59,319 nucleotides of DNA, from assembly GCA_964495595.1 (NCBI GenBank), contig CAZBWH010000007.1, forward strand, positions 1-59,319, in the 5' to 3' direction. The notes beneath the pieces are model-generated. The model was not told the DNA's origin. It saw only the letters and a program-made list of their open reading frames with translations, and did not search any database. Below, piece by piece: positions 34,582-43,774 of this stretch. The first letter of the stretch is position 1. Each line of letters opens with the position of its first letter. The stretch is from CALMFQ01 sp964495595. Its GTDB lineage: Bacteria; Pseudomonadota; Gammaproteobacteria; Burkholderiales; SCOH01. A program made the translations under genes and the position numbers.

Positions 34582-35052
34582 ATGAGGGATTATCAAGGGG
34601 TGTTCCTGCTGCCATGCACCCGGTTGGGTATTGTTGTTGATCAGAATGCACTGCTGGCGCTCGACTTTCTGCTCGACGAGGTACCGGCGAGGCCGCCCTC
34701 CACGCGGATGGCCCAAAGGGTCTGGGAAGAACTGGCCGCCTACCTTGCCGATCCAGACCATGTCTTCAGTGTTCCGTTAAAGCTGGCCGGCACCCCGTTC
34801 CAGCAACGGGTCTGGCAGCAGATTGCAAAGATTCCGCCAGGCGCCACCATTCGGTATGGCGACATCGCCCAGGCCTTGCATACCTCGCCACGACCGGTTG
34901 GCTCCGCTTGCGGCGCTAACCCTGTGCCGCTGGTCATTCCATGTCATCGAGTTCTGGCCAAAGCAGGCATGGGGGGTTTCAATGGTCAGGCTAGCCATCT
35001 GACGCTGGATATCAAACGCTGGTTATTACGCCATGAAGGCCATCGAGTCTGA
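34582..35052 (+). CDS. ogt: Methylated-DNA--protein-cysteine methyltransferase (MGMT)
   Basis: 156 residues, ATG at 34582. It repairs O6-methylguanine by transfer to its own cysteine. The active site IPCHRVLAK, the arginine-finger helix region FQQRVWQQIAKIPPG and the SACGANPVPLV stretch are intact. The length fits the Ogt/AdaB type without an Ada activator domain. Its last 20 nt overlap xerD, implying coupled expression. Confidence 0.93.
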   Translation: MRDYQGVFLLPCTRLGIVVDQNALLALDFLLDEVPARPPSTRMAQRVWEELAAYLADPDHVFSVPLKLAGTPFQQRVWQQIAKIPPGATIRYGDIAQALHTSPRPVGSACGANPVPLVIPCHRVLAKAGMGGFNGQASHLTLDIKRWLLRHEGHRV

Positions 35053-35938
35053 GCTGGATGCTTTCTGCGATTGCCTGTTGCTGCAGGACGGTTTGTCTGC
35101 CAATACACTGCAATCCTACCGCCGCGACCTGCGGCAGTTTGCTGACTGGCTGCAGGCTACACAGGGCATTCAGTCACTTCTGCGAGTGGATCGTGCCCAG
35201 ATCGCTGAGTACCTTGCCCATCGGTTCCGCATCCAGTCCAAGGCCTCGTCGTCTGCCCGGCTTCTGTCGGCACTGAAGCGTTTCTATCGGCAACACGTCC
35301 TGCAAGGCACCCTGCAACACGATCCGACCCATCAGATCGCTGCGCCGAAACTGGTTCGGCCGTTGCCGGACAGCCTTGCCGAGTCAGCAGTGGATGCCCT
35401 GCTGCAGGCACCGGATGTCAACGACACGCTCGGCCTGCGTGACAAGGCCATGCTGGAAACGCTCTACGCTACCGGCTTGCGCGTATCCGAACTGATTGGC
35501 CTGACACTCACCCAGTTACGCCCGGACATGGGGCTGGTGCAAATCGTCGGCAAGGGCAACAAGGAGCGGGTAGTGCCGCTGGGCGAAGAAGCACTCTACT
35601 GGCTGCAGCAATATCTGCAACAGGCAAGAGGCTTGCTGCTGGGCAGCCGGCCGGCTGCCGCTGCGGTATTTCTGACCGCCCGTGGCGAGCCCATGACCCG
35701 CCAGGCATTCTGGTATCTGGTCAAGCGCCATGCTCAACTGGCGGGCATTCCCGTTTCACGGATTTCCCCGCACTCCTTGCGCCACGCTTTTGCCACCCAT
35801 TTGCTCAATCACGGAGCGGATTTGCGAGTTGTGCAACTGCTCCTGGGACATGCTGATATTTCAACTACCCAGATCTACACGCATGTAGCCCGCGAACGGC
35901 TGAAGCAGTTGCACCGGCAGCATCATCCACGAGGATGA
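35033..35938 (+). CDS. xerD: Site-specific tyrosine recombinase XerD
   Basis: 301 residues, ATG at 35033 inside ogt. Catalytic residues are visible: Arg in ATGLRVSELIGL, His and Arg in HSLRHAFATHLL, His in LLGHADISTTQ and nucleophile Tyr in QIYTHVA. The TTQIYTH context and length favour XerD over XerC. Works with XerC at dif to resolve chromosome dimers under FtsK control. The stop codon is followed directly by the shared terminator with clpA. Confidence 0.93.
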   Translation: MKAIESELDAFCDCLLLQDGLSANTLQSYRRDLRQFADWLQATQGIQSLLRVDRAQIAEYLAHRFRIQSKASSSARLLSALKRFYRQHVLQGTLQHDPTHQIAAPKLVRPLPDSLAESAVDALLQAPDVNDTLGLRDKAMLETLYATGLRVSELIGLTLTQLRPDMGLVQIVGKGNKERVVPLGEEALYWLQQYLQQARGLLLGSRPAAAAVFLTARGEPMTRQAFWYLVKRHAQLAGIPVSRISPHSLRHAFATHLLNHGADLRVVQLLLGHADISTTQIYTHVARERLKQLHRQHHPRG

Positions 35939-35962
35939 AAAAAGCGGCGAAAATCGCCGCTT
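35937..35962 (-). terminator. Terminator between xerD and clpA
   Basis: 9-bp stem AAGCGGCGA (35942-35950) / TCGCCGCTT (35954-35962), loop AAA. The A-run 35937-35942 gives a T-tract on the minus strand, so it mainly terminates clpA; the hairpin could also serve xerD. Confidence 0.75.
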
Positions 35963-35991
35963 GGGTCAAGGAGGCCACCGTTGGCGACGGC

Positions 35992-38283
35992 TTAGCTGCT
36001 GGCAGCCGAAACGGCTTCTTCCTCTGACTGGATATCGAGCAAAATCTGCTCATTGCTGTCGATATCGACAAACACATGGCCGCCGCTGGACAGCCTGCCA
36101 AACAACAGCTCGTCGGCCAGCGCCTTGCGAATGGTGTCCTGAATCAGCCGCTGCATCGGTCTTGCGCCCATCAGCGGGTCGAAGCCCTTCTCGGCCAGAT
36201 GCCGGCGCAGATCGTCTGAAAACTGGATGTCGACTTTCTTCTCGTGCAACTGGGCTTCCAGTTGCAGCAGGAATTTGTCTACCACCCGCAGGATCACATC
36301 CTGATCCAGCGCAGCAAACGGAATGATCGCGTCCAGCCGGTTGCGGAATTCCGGGGTAAACATGCGCTTGATATCCTGCATTTCGTCGCCTGCCTGCTTG
36401 CTGCTGGTGAAGCCGATGGTCGGCTTGGCCAACGCTTCTGCCCCCGCATTGGTCGTCATGACGATGATCACGTTGCGGAAATCCGACTTGCGGCCATTGT
36501 TGTCAGTCAGCGTGCCATGATCCATCACCTGCAGTAGCACGTTGTAGATGTCCGGGTGGGCTTTCTCGATCTCATCCAGCAGCAATACGGCATATGGATG
36601 CTTGGTGATAGCCTCGGTCAGCAGGCCGCCTTGCTCGAAGCCGACATATCCCGGAGGTGCACCAATCAGCCGTGACACCGCATGTCGTTCCATGTACTCC
36701 GACATGTCGAACCGCACCAGCTCGATTCCGAGCGTGTACGCCAACTGCCTGGCCACTTCGGTCTTGCCTACCCCTGTCGGGCCACTGAACAGGAACGAGC
36801 CGATCGGCTTTTGCGGATTGCCCAGCCCCGAGCGCGCCATCTTGATGGCCGAAGCTAGCACTTCGATCGCCTTGTCCTGCCCGAATACGACGTTCTTCAG
36901 ATCCCGATCCAGCGTCTTCAGCGAATTGCGATCATCACTGGAGACATTCTTCGGCGGTATGCGGGCGATCTTGGCAATGATGTCCTCGATTTCGTGCTTG
37001 GTAATGGTTTTTTTCTGCTTCGACTTCGGCAGAATGCGCTGCGCGGCCCCGGCTTCGTCGATGACATCAATTGCCTTGTCCGGTAAATGCCGATCGTTGA
37101 TATACCGGGCAGACAACTCGGCAGCTGTCGTCAGCGCCGACTGGGTGTACTTGACTCCGTGGTGTTCCTCAAAACGTGATTTCAACCCACGCAGGATTTC
37201 CACTGTCTGGTCTACCGTCGGCTCCGATACATCAATCTTCTGGAAGCGCCTGGACAGGGCGTGATCCTTTTCGAAAATACCGCGAAATTCAGTGTAGGTC
37301 GTTGCTCCAATGCAGCGCAGCGAGCCGTTTGACAGTGCCGGCTTGAGCAGGTTGGACGCATCCAGGGTTCCACCTGATGCCGCACCAGCCCCTACCAGGG
37401 TGTGGATTTCATCGATAAACAGAATGGCGTGGGGATCCGTCGTCAATTGCTTGATCACCGCCTTCAGGCGTTGCTCGAAATCGCCGCGGTATTTGGTGCC
37501 CGCCAGCAACGCCCCCATATCCAGTGCGTAGACCGTAGAACGGGAGAGCACCTCTGGCACCGAGCCTTCCACGATCCGTTTGGCCAAACCCTCGGCAATC
37601 GCCGTCTTGCCAACCCCCGCCTCACCGACCAATAGCGGATTGTTTTTGCGCCGGCGACACAGTACCTGAATCACCCGCTCCAGTTCGCTGTCACGGCCGA
37701 TCAATGGGTCAATCCGCCCATTGATTGCCGCCTGGTTCAAATTCTGGGTGTAACTTTCAAGTGCCCCGCCAGCGCCGGATTCCTGTTCCTGTTCCGATTC
37801 GCTGTCGCCCGGTTTGGCCGCTGCACTGTGGTTGCCGCTACTGGCCGCGCTATTTTTGGTAATCCCGTGCGAGATGAAGTTGACCACATCAAGGCGGGTC
37901 ACGCCCTGCTGGTGCAGGAAAAATACGGCGTGGCTATCCTTTTCCCCAAATACGGCAACCAGGACATTCGCGCCGTTGACCTCTTTCTTGCCAGAGGACT
38001 GTACATGCAAAATGGCCCGTTGGATCACTCGCTGGAATCCCAGAGTTGGCTGCGTGTCCACTTCCTCGCTGCCGGGCACTACAGGTGTGTGCTGGCTGAT
38101 AAAGTCGGTCAGGCTTTTGCGCAGTTCATCCATATTGACCGCGCAGGCGCGCAACACTTCGGCTGCCGTCGGATTGTCGAGCATGGCAAGCAGTAGATGC
38201 TCGACGGTGATGAATTCATGGCGCTTTTGCCGGGCATCCATGAATGCCATGTGCAATGTGACTTCCAGTTCCTGTGCAATCAT
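35992..38283 (-). CDS. clpA: ATP-dependent Clp protease ATP-binding subunit ClpA
   Basis: 763 residues, ATG at 38283 with GGAGGAG about 7 nt upstream. N-terminal Clp repeat domain (1-150) that docks ClpS, then two AAA+ modules with Walker A motifs GEAGVGKTAIAEGLA and GPTGVGKTEVARQLA. The ClpP-docking IGF tripeptide is seen in PTIGFTSS. It unfolds substrates and feeds them to ClpP. It is directly downstream of clpS (2-nt gap), the conserved pair. Confidence 0.96.
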   Translation of the reverse strand: MIAQELEVTLHMAFMDARQKRHEFITVEHLLLAMLDNPTAAEVLRACAVNMDELRKSLTDFISQHTPVVPGSEEVDTQPTLGFQRVIQRAILHVQSSGKKEVNGANVLVAVFGEKDSHAVFFLHQQGVTRLDVVNFISHGITKNSAASSGNHSAAAKPGDSESEQEQESGAGGALESYTQNLNQAAINGRIDPLIGRDSELERVIQVLCRRRKNNPLLVGEAGVGKTAIAEGLAKRIVEGSVPEVLSRSTVYALDMGALLAGTKYRGDFEQRLKAVIKQLTTDPHAILFIDEIHTLVGAGAASGGTLDASNLLKPALSNGSLRCIGATTYTEFRGIFEKDHALSRRFQKIDVSEPTVDQTVEILRGLKSRFEEHHGVKYTQSALTTAAELSARYINDRHLPDKAIDVIDEAGAAQRILPKSKQKKTITKHEIEDIIAKIARIPPKNVSSDDRNSLKTLDRDLKNVVFGQDKAIEVLASAIKMARSGLGNPQKPIGSFLFSGPTGVGKTEVARQLAYTLGIELVRFDMSEYMERHAVSRLIGAPPGYVGFEQGGLLTEAITKHPYAVLLLDEIEKAHPDIYNVLLQVMDHGTLTDNNGRKSDFRNVIIVMTTNAGAEALAKPTIGFTSSKQAGDEMQDIKRMFTPEFRNRLDAIIPFAALDQDVILRVVDKFLLQLEAQLHEKKVDIQFSDDLRRHLAEKGFDPLMGARPMQRLIQDTIRKALADELLFGRLSSGGHVFVDIDSNEQILLDIQSEEEAVSAASS

Positions 38284-38285
38284 TG

Positions 38286-38594
38286 CTAATTCTCCTCCAT
38301 GACACATTGCAACGGGTGGCGGTTCTCCCTGGCGAAGGCCATCACCTGCTCCACCTTGGTCGCGGCAATATCCTTCGGGAATATGCCGCAGATGCCACGT
38401 CCCTCATGATGGACTTTGAGCATGACTCGCGTCGCCTGTTCCCGGTCCATCCGGAAATGCTGTTGCAACACGACAATCACGAATTCCATCGGGGTGTAAT
38501 CGTCGTTGAGTAAAACGACCTTGAAGAGCGGCGGCTGACCGACGCGGCTGCGAACTGCTTCAAGCAGCGTATCGTTGTTGTGCTGGGTAGCCAT
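38286..38594 (-). CDS. clpS: ClpS adaptor protein (N-end rule)
   Basis: 102 residues from the ATG at 38594. Core motif LLNDDYTPMEFVIVVLQ with the acidic residues that bind the N-degron amino group, and KVHHEGRGICG with the family histidine. It delivers N-end-rule substrates to ClpA and limits SsrA-tag degradation. It precedes clpA with a 2-nt gap. No clear ribosome-binding site was found. Confidence 0.93.
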   Translation of the reverse strand: MATQHNNDTLLEAVRSRVGQPPLFKVVLLNDDYTPMEFVIVVLQQHFRMDREQATRVMLKVHHEGRGICGIFPKDIAATKVEQVMAFARENRHPLQCVMEEN

Positions 38595-38922
38595 GGCATG
38601 CAAAGACTGCAAAGCCCAATGATACCGTCGTCATCATCGAATGTTAATGACGAATTCACAGCTTCGAATCAAGCCGGCAAGCGGTCAGCGATTTCGCTCT
38701 TGGATAATATAATTTTGGAACGGTAGCGCGAATTTTCAAGGTTAGTTTTTTTGTGAAAATCCCTTGAAAATTATGGTGTTGTGTGTACTGTCCTGATTCT
38801 GTTCAGGTTTTGTAGAATATCGTTGTTTGCTGATGGTCTTGCGATGCCCGATCTGGCAAAGTTTACCCGCCGCAGCTGCTGGAACCCTGCTGTGGGTGCA
38901 GGGTTCCATGAGCGCAACATGG
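38595..38922. other. Intergenic region between clpS and rpoH
   Basis: 328 nt without a gene. It is AT-rich around 38701-38765 (several TATAAT/ATTATA-like runs), presumably the clpS promoter, but no -35/-10 pair has good spacing. Near rpoH a 10-bp hairpin GGAACCCTGC (38881-38890) / GCAGGGTTCC (38898-38907) lies 15 nt past the rpoH stop and probably ends or protects that transcript, although it has no T-tract. Confidence 0.5.
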
Positions 38923-39783
38923 TCAGCCGTGCGCAGCCAGCAATGCTGATTTCATTTTCTGTAGTGCCTTTTGCTCGATCTGGCGAATCCGTTCTGCCGA
39001 CACGCCGTATTCTGCTGCGAGATCATGCAGCGTTTTGCTCTCGCCTTCTTCTGCCAGCCAACGGCTGGTCACGATCCGGCGGCTGCGTTCGTCGAGGCTG
39101 GCCAAGGCCTGTTCCAGCCCTTCGCTCTGCAGGCGCTCAAGTGCGCGCTGTTCCAAGCGATGGGTTGGTTCGTCCTGCTCGTCGGCAAGCCAGTCGATCG
39201 GGGCGTAGCCGTCCTCGCCGTCGTCATGCGAGCCTTCCAGGGCCATGTCCTGGCCACTCAGCCGCATCTCCATTTCCAGCACTTCTTCCGGCTTCACGCC
39301 TAGCTGGGTGGCAATTTCGTGTGCTTCCTTGTGCGTCAGGCTCGCCAGGCTCTGTTTCATGCTGCGCAGGTTGAAGAACAGTTTGCGCTGTGATTTCGTC
39401 GTCGCAACCTTGACCAGTCGCCAATTCTTCAGAATAAACTCGTGAATTTCAGCCTTGATCCAGTGAACGGCAAACGAAAACAGTCTGACGCCGCGCTCCG
39501 GCTCGAAACGCTTGACTGCCTTCATCAGGCCGATGTTGCCTTCCTGAATCAGGTCGGACTGCGGCAGGCCATAACCAGAATAGCCACGCGCGATCGTTAC
39601 GACTACTCGCAGATGCGACATGACCAGCTGCCGCGCGGCATCCAGATCGTTATGGCGTTGCAGGCGATAGGCAAGGGCGAGCTCTTCATCCTGCGACAGC
39701 AAGGGGATGCTGTTCACACTCTGGATGTAATGCTCAAGGCTGCTGGCATCCGAAACAACGGGTAAAGTCATAGCTGCATTCAC
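38923..39783 (-). CDS. rpoH: RNA polymerase heat-shock sigma factor RpoH (sigma-32)
   Basis: 286 residues. The GTG at 39783 is chosen because AGGAGG lies 9 nt upstream; an ATG at 39771 is possible. It has the sigma-70 family region 2 (DLIQEGNIGLMKAVKRFEP), the RpoH box QRKLFFNLR and a region 4 helix-turn-helix (TLHDLAAEYGVSAERIRQIE). It directs heat-shock promoters. It lies downstream of ftsX in the conserved ftsYEX-rpoH order, but here a perfect CIRCE operator precedes it, so HrcA repression is expected. Confidence 0.96.
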   Translation of the reverse strand: MNAAMTLPVVSDASSLEHYIQSVNSIPLLSQDEELALAYRLQRHNDLDAARQLVMSHLRVVVTIARGYSGYGLPQSDLIQEGNIGLMKAVKRFEPERGVRLFSFAVHWIKAEIHEFILKNWRLVKVATTKSQRKLFFNLRSMKQSLASLTHKEAHEIATQLGVKPEEVLEMEMRLSGQDMALEGSHDDGEDGYAPIDWLADEQDEPTHRLEQRALERLQSEGLEQALASLDERSRRIVTSRWLAEEGESKTLHDLAAEYGVSAERIRQIEQKALQKMKSALLAAHG

Positions 39784-39807
39784 AGTCGGGTTCCTCCTGC
39801 GGTGATA

Positions 39808-39834
39808 TTAGCACTCCTTACATGGGAGTGCTAA
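39808..39834 (-). promoter_or_regulatory. CIRCE operator (HrcA site) upstream of rpoH
   Basis: TTAGCACTC-N9-GAGTGCTAA, an exact match to the CIRCE consensus. A minus-strand -10-like TAATAT (39810-39805) overlaps its edge and would start transcription about 5 nt before the rpoH ribosome-binding site. HrcA bound here should repress rpoH until heat shock. Confidence 0.93.
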
Positions 39835-39873
39835 TCGGGAAAAAAGTTCACCGTCGGCTCATCGTGGCTGACG

Positions 39874-40773
39874 TCAGCTTGGCTGCTGGCCAAGATGCCG
39901 GTTGACTGCCAGCAGGGCTCCGGCCCAGCAAAGTATTGCGGTTGTGATCACGGTAAGGGCAAGACCGGCGATGTCCGGCATCCGGAGCGAAAAATCGGCG
40001 GCATAAAGGCTGGCTACTTGCTTGACGTCCGGTTCCAGCCAGTAAAGAGCCGATGCCACGCAGGCAATGCCGGTCAGTGCGCCAAGCAAACCCTGGAGCG
40101 CGCCGAAATAGGCAAATGGCCGGCGAATGAAGGTGTTGGTCGCCCCAATCAATTTGCTGACCTCGATTTCGTCACGTTTTGTCAGTACCTGCATGCGGAT
40201 CGAGTTGGCAACGACGACCAGCAGAGCCAGTCCGAGTGCGGCTGCCAGCATCAGTGTCAGTCGATGGCCAAAGTCAAGGATGGCAGCCAGTCTGCGCGCC
40301 CATTCATTATCGTGCTGGATGGCTTCAACCTGCGGTAGAGCGCGCAGGGTGGAGGTCAGCTTTTGCAGGGCTGCCGGGTCGGCCGATTTCGGGGTTAGAA
40401 CGAATGCGTCAGGCAATGGATTGTCAGGTAATGAATCGAGGATAGCTCCCATTCCTGTTTGTTTCATCGCCTCCAGCGCTTGCTGCCGGTCGATCAGCCG
40501 GATGTCAGACAGTTCTGCATATTGCTGCAGCCGGGTTTGTAACGCGCGGATTTCGGCCGTTCCTGTGCCGGTCTGCAGGTAAAGGGTGATCTGGTTATGC
40601 TGGGGTAGCTGGCCGATCACGCCTTCCAGATTGGTCAGCAGGGTATAAAGTCCAAGCGGGAAGCTGACGGCAAAACCAATAACCAGCGTATTCAGCAGGC
40701 TGGACAGCGGCATGTGGATAAATTGCCGGATGGCGTTGCGCAGGGCGATGCTGCGCAGGCGAAGCGCGCTCAT
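39874..40773 (-). CDS. ftsX: Cell division protein FtsX
   Basis: 299 residues. Membrane subunit of the FtsEX complex: an N-terminal helix (about 22-45), a periplasmic domain (45-165) and three C-terminal helices, with the family segment LIGATNTFIRRPFAYFG between helices. It links the divisome to septal peptidoglycan hydrolysis. ATGA overlap with ftsE. Confidence 0.94.
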   Translation of the reverse strand: MSALRLRSIALRNAIRQFIHMPLSSLLNTLVIGFAVSFPLGLYTLLTNLEGVIGQLPQHNQITLYLQTGTGTAEIRALQTRLQQYAELSDIRLIDRQQALEAMKQTGMGAILDSLPDNPLPDAFVLTPKSADPAALQKLTSTLRALPQVEAIQHDNEWARRLAAILDFGHRLTLMLAAALGLALLVVVANSIRMQVLTKRDEIEVSKLIGATNTFIRRPFAYFGALQGLLGALTGIACVASALYWLEPDVKQVASLYAADFSLRMPDIAGLALTVITTAILCWAGALLAVNRHLGQQPS

Positions 40774-41423
40774 TGGCTCAAGGTTCCCTTGTTCAGTCGC
40801 AGGATACGATGGGGGCGTTGTTTCAGAAAGCCTTCGTCATGGGTAGAGAGCATGATCGTCACCCCCACCTGATTGAATGACTCAAACAAATCCATGATGT
40901 CTTCGGCGTAGGCATGGTCGAGATTGCCTGTCGGTTCATCGGCCAGCAGTATGTTTGGCCGATGCACGATGGCTCTGGCGATGCAGAGTCGTTGCTGTTC
41001 GCCGCCCGACAGGTGGATCGGATTAAGCTTTTCCCGTGAGAGCAGGCCCACTCTGTCCAGGGCAGCCCTGGCACGCTTCAAGCTGTCTGTGTGTGAATAT
41101 CCGGCAATGTCGAGCGGCAGGCGGACATTATCCATTACTGTACGGTCGAAGAGTAGCTTGTGATCCTGGAAAATCAGGCCGATATTGCGCCGCAGGTAAG
41201 GCATTGCGCGTGATTTAAGGGCGCCGACGTTTTGTCCGTTCACCAGGACTGTGCCGCTGGTCGGGCGTTCAATGCCTGCAATCAAGTTGAGCAATGTTGA
41301 CTTGCCTGCTCCGGAATGCCCCGAGAGCAGCACCATTTCTCCGTCGGTGATTTCAAAACTAATGTTGCGTAACGCCTCGTAGCCGCCGGCGTATCGCTTG
41401 ATGACCTGGCTGAAGTGAATCAA
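40770..41423 (-). CDS. ftsE: Cell division ATP-binding protein FtsE
   Basis: 217 residues. ABC ATPase with Walker A GHSGAGKSTLLNLI, signature LSGGEQQR, Walker B ILLADEPTGNLD and the H-loop in LSTHDEGF. It powers the FtsEX complex on the cytoplasmic side and contacts FtsZ in other bacteria. It overlaps ftsX and ftsY by 4 nt each, so the three genes are translationally coupled. Confidence 0.95.
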   Translation of the reverse strand: MIHFSQVIKRYAGGYEALRNISFEITDGEMVLLSGHSGAGKSTLLNLIAGIERPTSGTVLVNGQNVGALKSRAMPYLRRNIGLIFQDHKLLFDRTVMDNVRLPLDIAGYSHTDSLKRARAALDRVGLLSREKLNPIHLSGGEQQRLCIARAIVHRPNILLADEPTGNLDHAYAEDIMDLFESFNQVGVTIMLSTHDEGFLKQRPHRILRLNKGTLSQ

Positions 41424-42739
41424 TCGAACAGTGCCTCCACATATTCGGCCGCCACGAAGGGGCGCAGATCGTCCAGATGTTCACCAACGCCGATAAAGCG
41501 TAGCGGAACCGGGCGATGTTTGGCGATGGCTGCGATGACACCGCCTCTGGCTGTACCATCCAGTTTGGTGACAATCAGTCCGGTCAGACCCAAGGCGTCG
41601 TCGAATGCCTTGACCTGAGTGACCGCGTTTTGGCCGGTATTGGCATCCAGCACTACCAAGACTTCATGGGGGGCCGTCGGATCGGCTTTCTGGATGACTC
41701 GTTTCACTTTCCGGATTTCTTCCATCAGATGCAGTTGGGTCGGTAGTCGGCCGGCGGTATCGGCAAGCACGACATCAATGCCGCGAGCCTTGGCTGCGTT
41801 GATGGCATCAAAAATGACCGCTGCCGAATCCCCTGAGGCCTGCGAGATCACGGTGACATTGTTCCGTTCGCCCCAGGCAATCAGTTGTTCCCGGGCGGCT
41901 GCACGGAAAGTGTCGCCGGCTGCCAGCAGCACAGACTTGCCTTGGCTCTGGAAATATTTCGCCAGTTTGCCGATCGAGGTTGTTTTTCCTGCACCGTTGA
42001 CGCCTGCCAGCATGATCACGAAAGGCCGGTGGCCGCTGATGTCGAGTGGCTGTTGCAAGGGCAGGAGCAAGCTGGCCATCGCTTGCTGAAGTGCTTGTCT
42101 GAGTTCTTCAGCGTTATCGAGGTTTCGCCGCTTCACCGTCGAGCGGATTTCATCCAGTAGTTGTGTCGTCGCCTCGATGCCCACATCTGCGGTCAGCAGC
42201 AGCGATTCCAGTTCTTCGTAAAGCTCTTCATCGATTTTCCTTCCGCGAAACAGTGTTTTCAGCCCTGAGCCAAGCTGGGCACGGGTTTTTGACAGGCCTG
42301 CGCGCAGTCGCTCCCGCCAGTGGGCTTTCGGCGCCGGTGGTTCGGCCGCTGGTACGTTGTCGCCCTCGCGGTCGTTCTTGCCAAAGGCAAAAGTTTGTTT
42401 TAGCCGGTCTTTCCAGTGTTCCTTGTCGTCATCGGTCTTCTCGCTGGCGGGGCTGGAATCGGCTGCTGTGGCGGGCGACAGACTGCTTGGGGGTGTCGCC
42501 ATTGTTGGCTGTGGGGATTTGCCAAATTTTTCTCGCCAGCTCTTGGGTTGGCTATCGGATGCAGGAGGAGCAAATGAGGCTGCGCCGTGAACATTCGAAG
42601 CGGGAGGGGCGGCGTCACCTTCCGCGTCCCGGCCAAAAGCCTTCGCGAAACCGGTCTTGATTCGAGTTTTCCATGAATCGCCTGGATTTGCTTCCTGTTG
42701 GGGGAGTTGCTGGTCGTCTGGCTGCTTGGGGGGTTGCAT
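41420..42739 (-). CDS. ftsY: Signal recognition particle receptor FtsY
   Basis: 439 residues, ATG at 42739; the TTG before it is not needed. The acidic, Pro/Ala/Ser-rich A domain (about 1-130) is followed by the NG domain with GVNGAGKTTSIGKLA, DTAGRLPTQ and VTKLDGTARGG. SRP-dependent membrane targeting GTPase. It is first gene of ftsY-ftsE-ftsX(-rpoH) and divergent from rsmD. Confidence 0.95.
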   Translation of the reverse strand: MQPPKQPDDQQLPQQEANPGDSWKTRIKTGFAKAFGRDAEGDAAPPASNVHGAASFAPPASDSQPKSWREKFGKSPQPTMATPPSSLSPATAADSSPASEKTDDDKEHWKDRLKQTFAFGKNDREGDNVPAAEPPAPKAHWRERLRAGLSKTRAQLGSGLKTLFRGRKIDEELYEELESLLLTADVGIEATTQLLDEIRSTVKRRNLDNAEELRQALQQAMASLLLPLQQPLDISGHRPFVIMLAGVNGAGKTTSIGKLAKYFQSQGKSVLLAAGDTFRAAAREQLIAWGERNNVTVISQASGDSAAVIFDAINAAKARGIDVVLADTAGRLPTQLHLMEEIRKVKRVIQKADPTAPHEVLVVLDANTGQNAVTQVKAFDDALGLTGLIVTKLDGTARGGVIAAIAKHRPVPLRFIGVGEHLDDLRPFVAAEYVEALFD

Positions 42740-42774
42740 CAAGTATTTTTCCGAAAGGCCACAGTCTGCGTGGC

Positions 42775-42780
42775 TATAAT
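42775..42780 (+). promoter_or_regulatory. Consensus -10 element for rsmD
   Basis: Perfect TATAAT, 57 nt upstream of the rsmD start, with no recognisable -35 at 16-18 nt. Expected +1 near 42787. Confidence 0.5.
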
Positions 42781-42836
42781 TCTATCCTTTTTCCTTTGTT
42801 TTGCGCCCGTAATCAATCAGCCAGACTGGACAGGGT

Positions 42837-43385
42837 ATGTATCGCAATCAAGTACGCATCATCGGTGGGCTGTGGCGGCGCCGGCTCTTGGGATTCCCCG
42901 ACCAGCAGGGCTTGCGCCCGACGGCAGACAGGGTGCGTGAAACTGTATTCAATTGGCTCGGCCAGGATTTGAGCGGACGCCATTGCCTGGATCTGTTTGC
43001 CGGTAGTGGTGCGCTGGGTTTTGAGGCCGCGTCACGGCATGCTGCCAGAGTGGTGATGGTTGAGCTTGCGCGGCCGGTGCTGGCTGCGCTGCGGAATAAT
43101 CAGGCGCAGCTTGGGGCTGAGGTGGTTAACATCGTGGCTGCGGATGCGCTGGCATTTCTGACACAATCCAGCGAGCGTTTTGATGTGATCTTCGTCGATC
43201 CTCCATTCGGTGGCGACTTGTTGGCCCGGGTTTTGCCGATGCTGGCCGATCGCCTTGCTGATGGAGGGCGAGTCTACATCGAATCCGCTACCATGCCGCA
43301 GCTGCCAGATGGTTGGCAGCTGCTTCGTCAGGGTAGGGCAGGTAAGGTGTGTTATCTGTTGTGCCGGCTTGGTGCGGGTTGGTGA
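42837..43385 (+). CDS. rsmD: 16S rRNA (guanine-966 N2)-methyltransferase RsmD
   Basis: 182 residues, ATG at 42837. Starts MYRNQVRIIGGLWRRRLL; SAM-binding motif DLFAGSGALGFEAASR and catalytic FVDPPFG (the (N/D)PPF motif of N6/N2 methyltransferases). It methylates G966 of 16S rRNA in the assembled 30S. The position next to ftsY is conserved across proteobacteria. coaD does not follow; a ferredoxin does. Confidence 0.94.
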   Translation: MYRNQVRIIGGLWRRRLLGFPDQQGLRPTADRVRETVFNWLGQDLSGRHCLDLFAGSGALGFEAASRHAARVVMVELARPVLAALRNNQAQLGAEVVNIVAADALAFLTQSSERFDVIFVDPPFGGDLLARVLPMLADRLADGGRVYIESATMPQLPDGWQLLRQGRAGKVCYLLCRLGAGW

Positions 43386-43503
43386 GAATGGTTTGCGTTA
43401 ACTTGTTGCAAGTGATTGGTTTTGAATCACTACATGATTGCACGGTGTTGCATGCTGATGCGCTGCATGACAAAATCCTTGGCCGGTACTTGAGGAATAG
43501 ATT

Positions 43504-43755
43504 ATGGCTTTGATGATTACAGACGAGTGTATCAATTGTGACGTGTGCGAGCCGGAATGCCCGAACAATGCGATCTCTCAGGGTGAAGAAATATACGTGA
43601 TTGATCCGAAACTGTGCACCGAGTGCGTGGGGCACTATGATGAGCCGCAGTGCCAGCAGGTCTGTCCGGTCGATTGCATTCCCCATAACCCTGATGTGGT
43701 GGAAACCAAGGAGCAACTGTACGAGAAGTACATCAAGTTGCATGGCAAGGGATAA
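43504..43755 (+). CDS. 2[4Fe-4S] ferredoxin, Allochromatium/YfhL type
   Basis: 83 residues, ATG at 43504 with AGGA about 9 nt upstream. Two cluster-binding motifs: CINCDVCEPECP and CTEC-x8-CQQVCP. The six-residue insertion in the second motif and the C-terminal helix (about 60-83) define the Alvin-type ferredoxins with very low potentials. Electron carrier in the cytoplasm; the partner is unknown. It follows rsmD as in many Neisseriales and is closed by a strong terminator. Confidence 0.93.
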   Translation: MALMITDECINCDVCEPECPNNAISQGEEIYVIDPKLCTECVGHYDEPQCQQVCPVDCIPHNPDVVETKEQLYEKYIKLHGKG

Positions 43756-43774
43756 TCGCCGCCGGGCGTAAAGC

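Noticed and set aside
38734..38740. Sigma-32 promoter for clpS (minus-strand CTTGAA)
   Set aside because: No CCCCAT-like -10 at the required distance.
39835..39873. Terminator for ftsX before rpoH
   Set aside because: The imperfect stem is weak and about 6 nt away from its T-run; read-through of ftsX into rpoH cannot be excluded.
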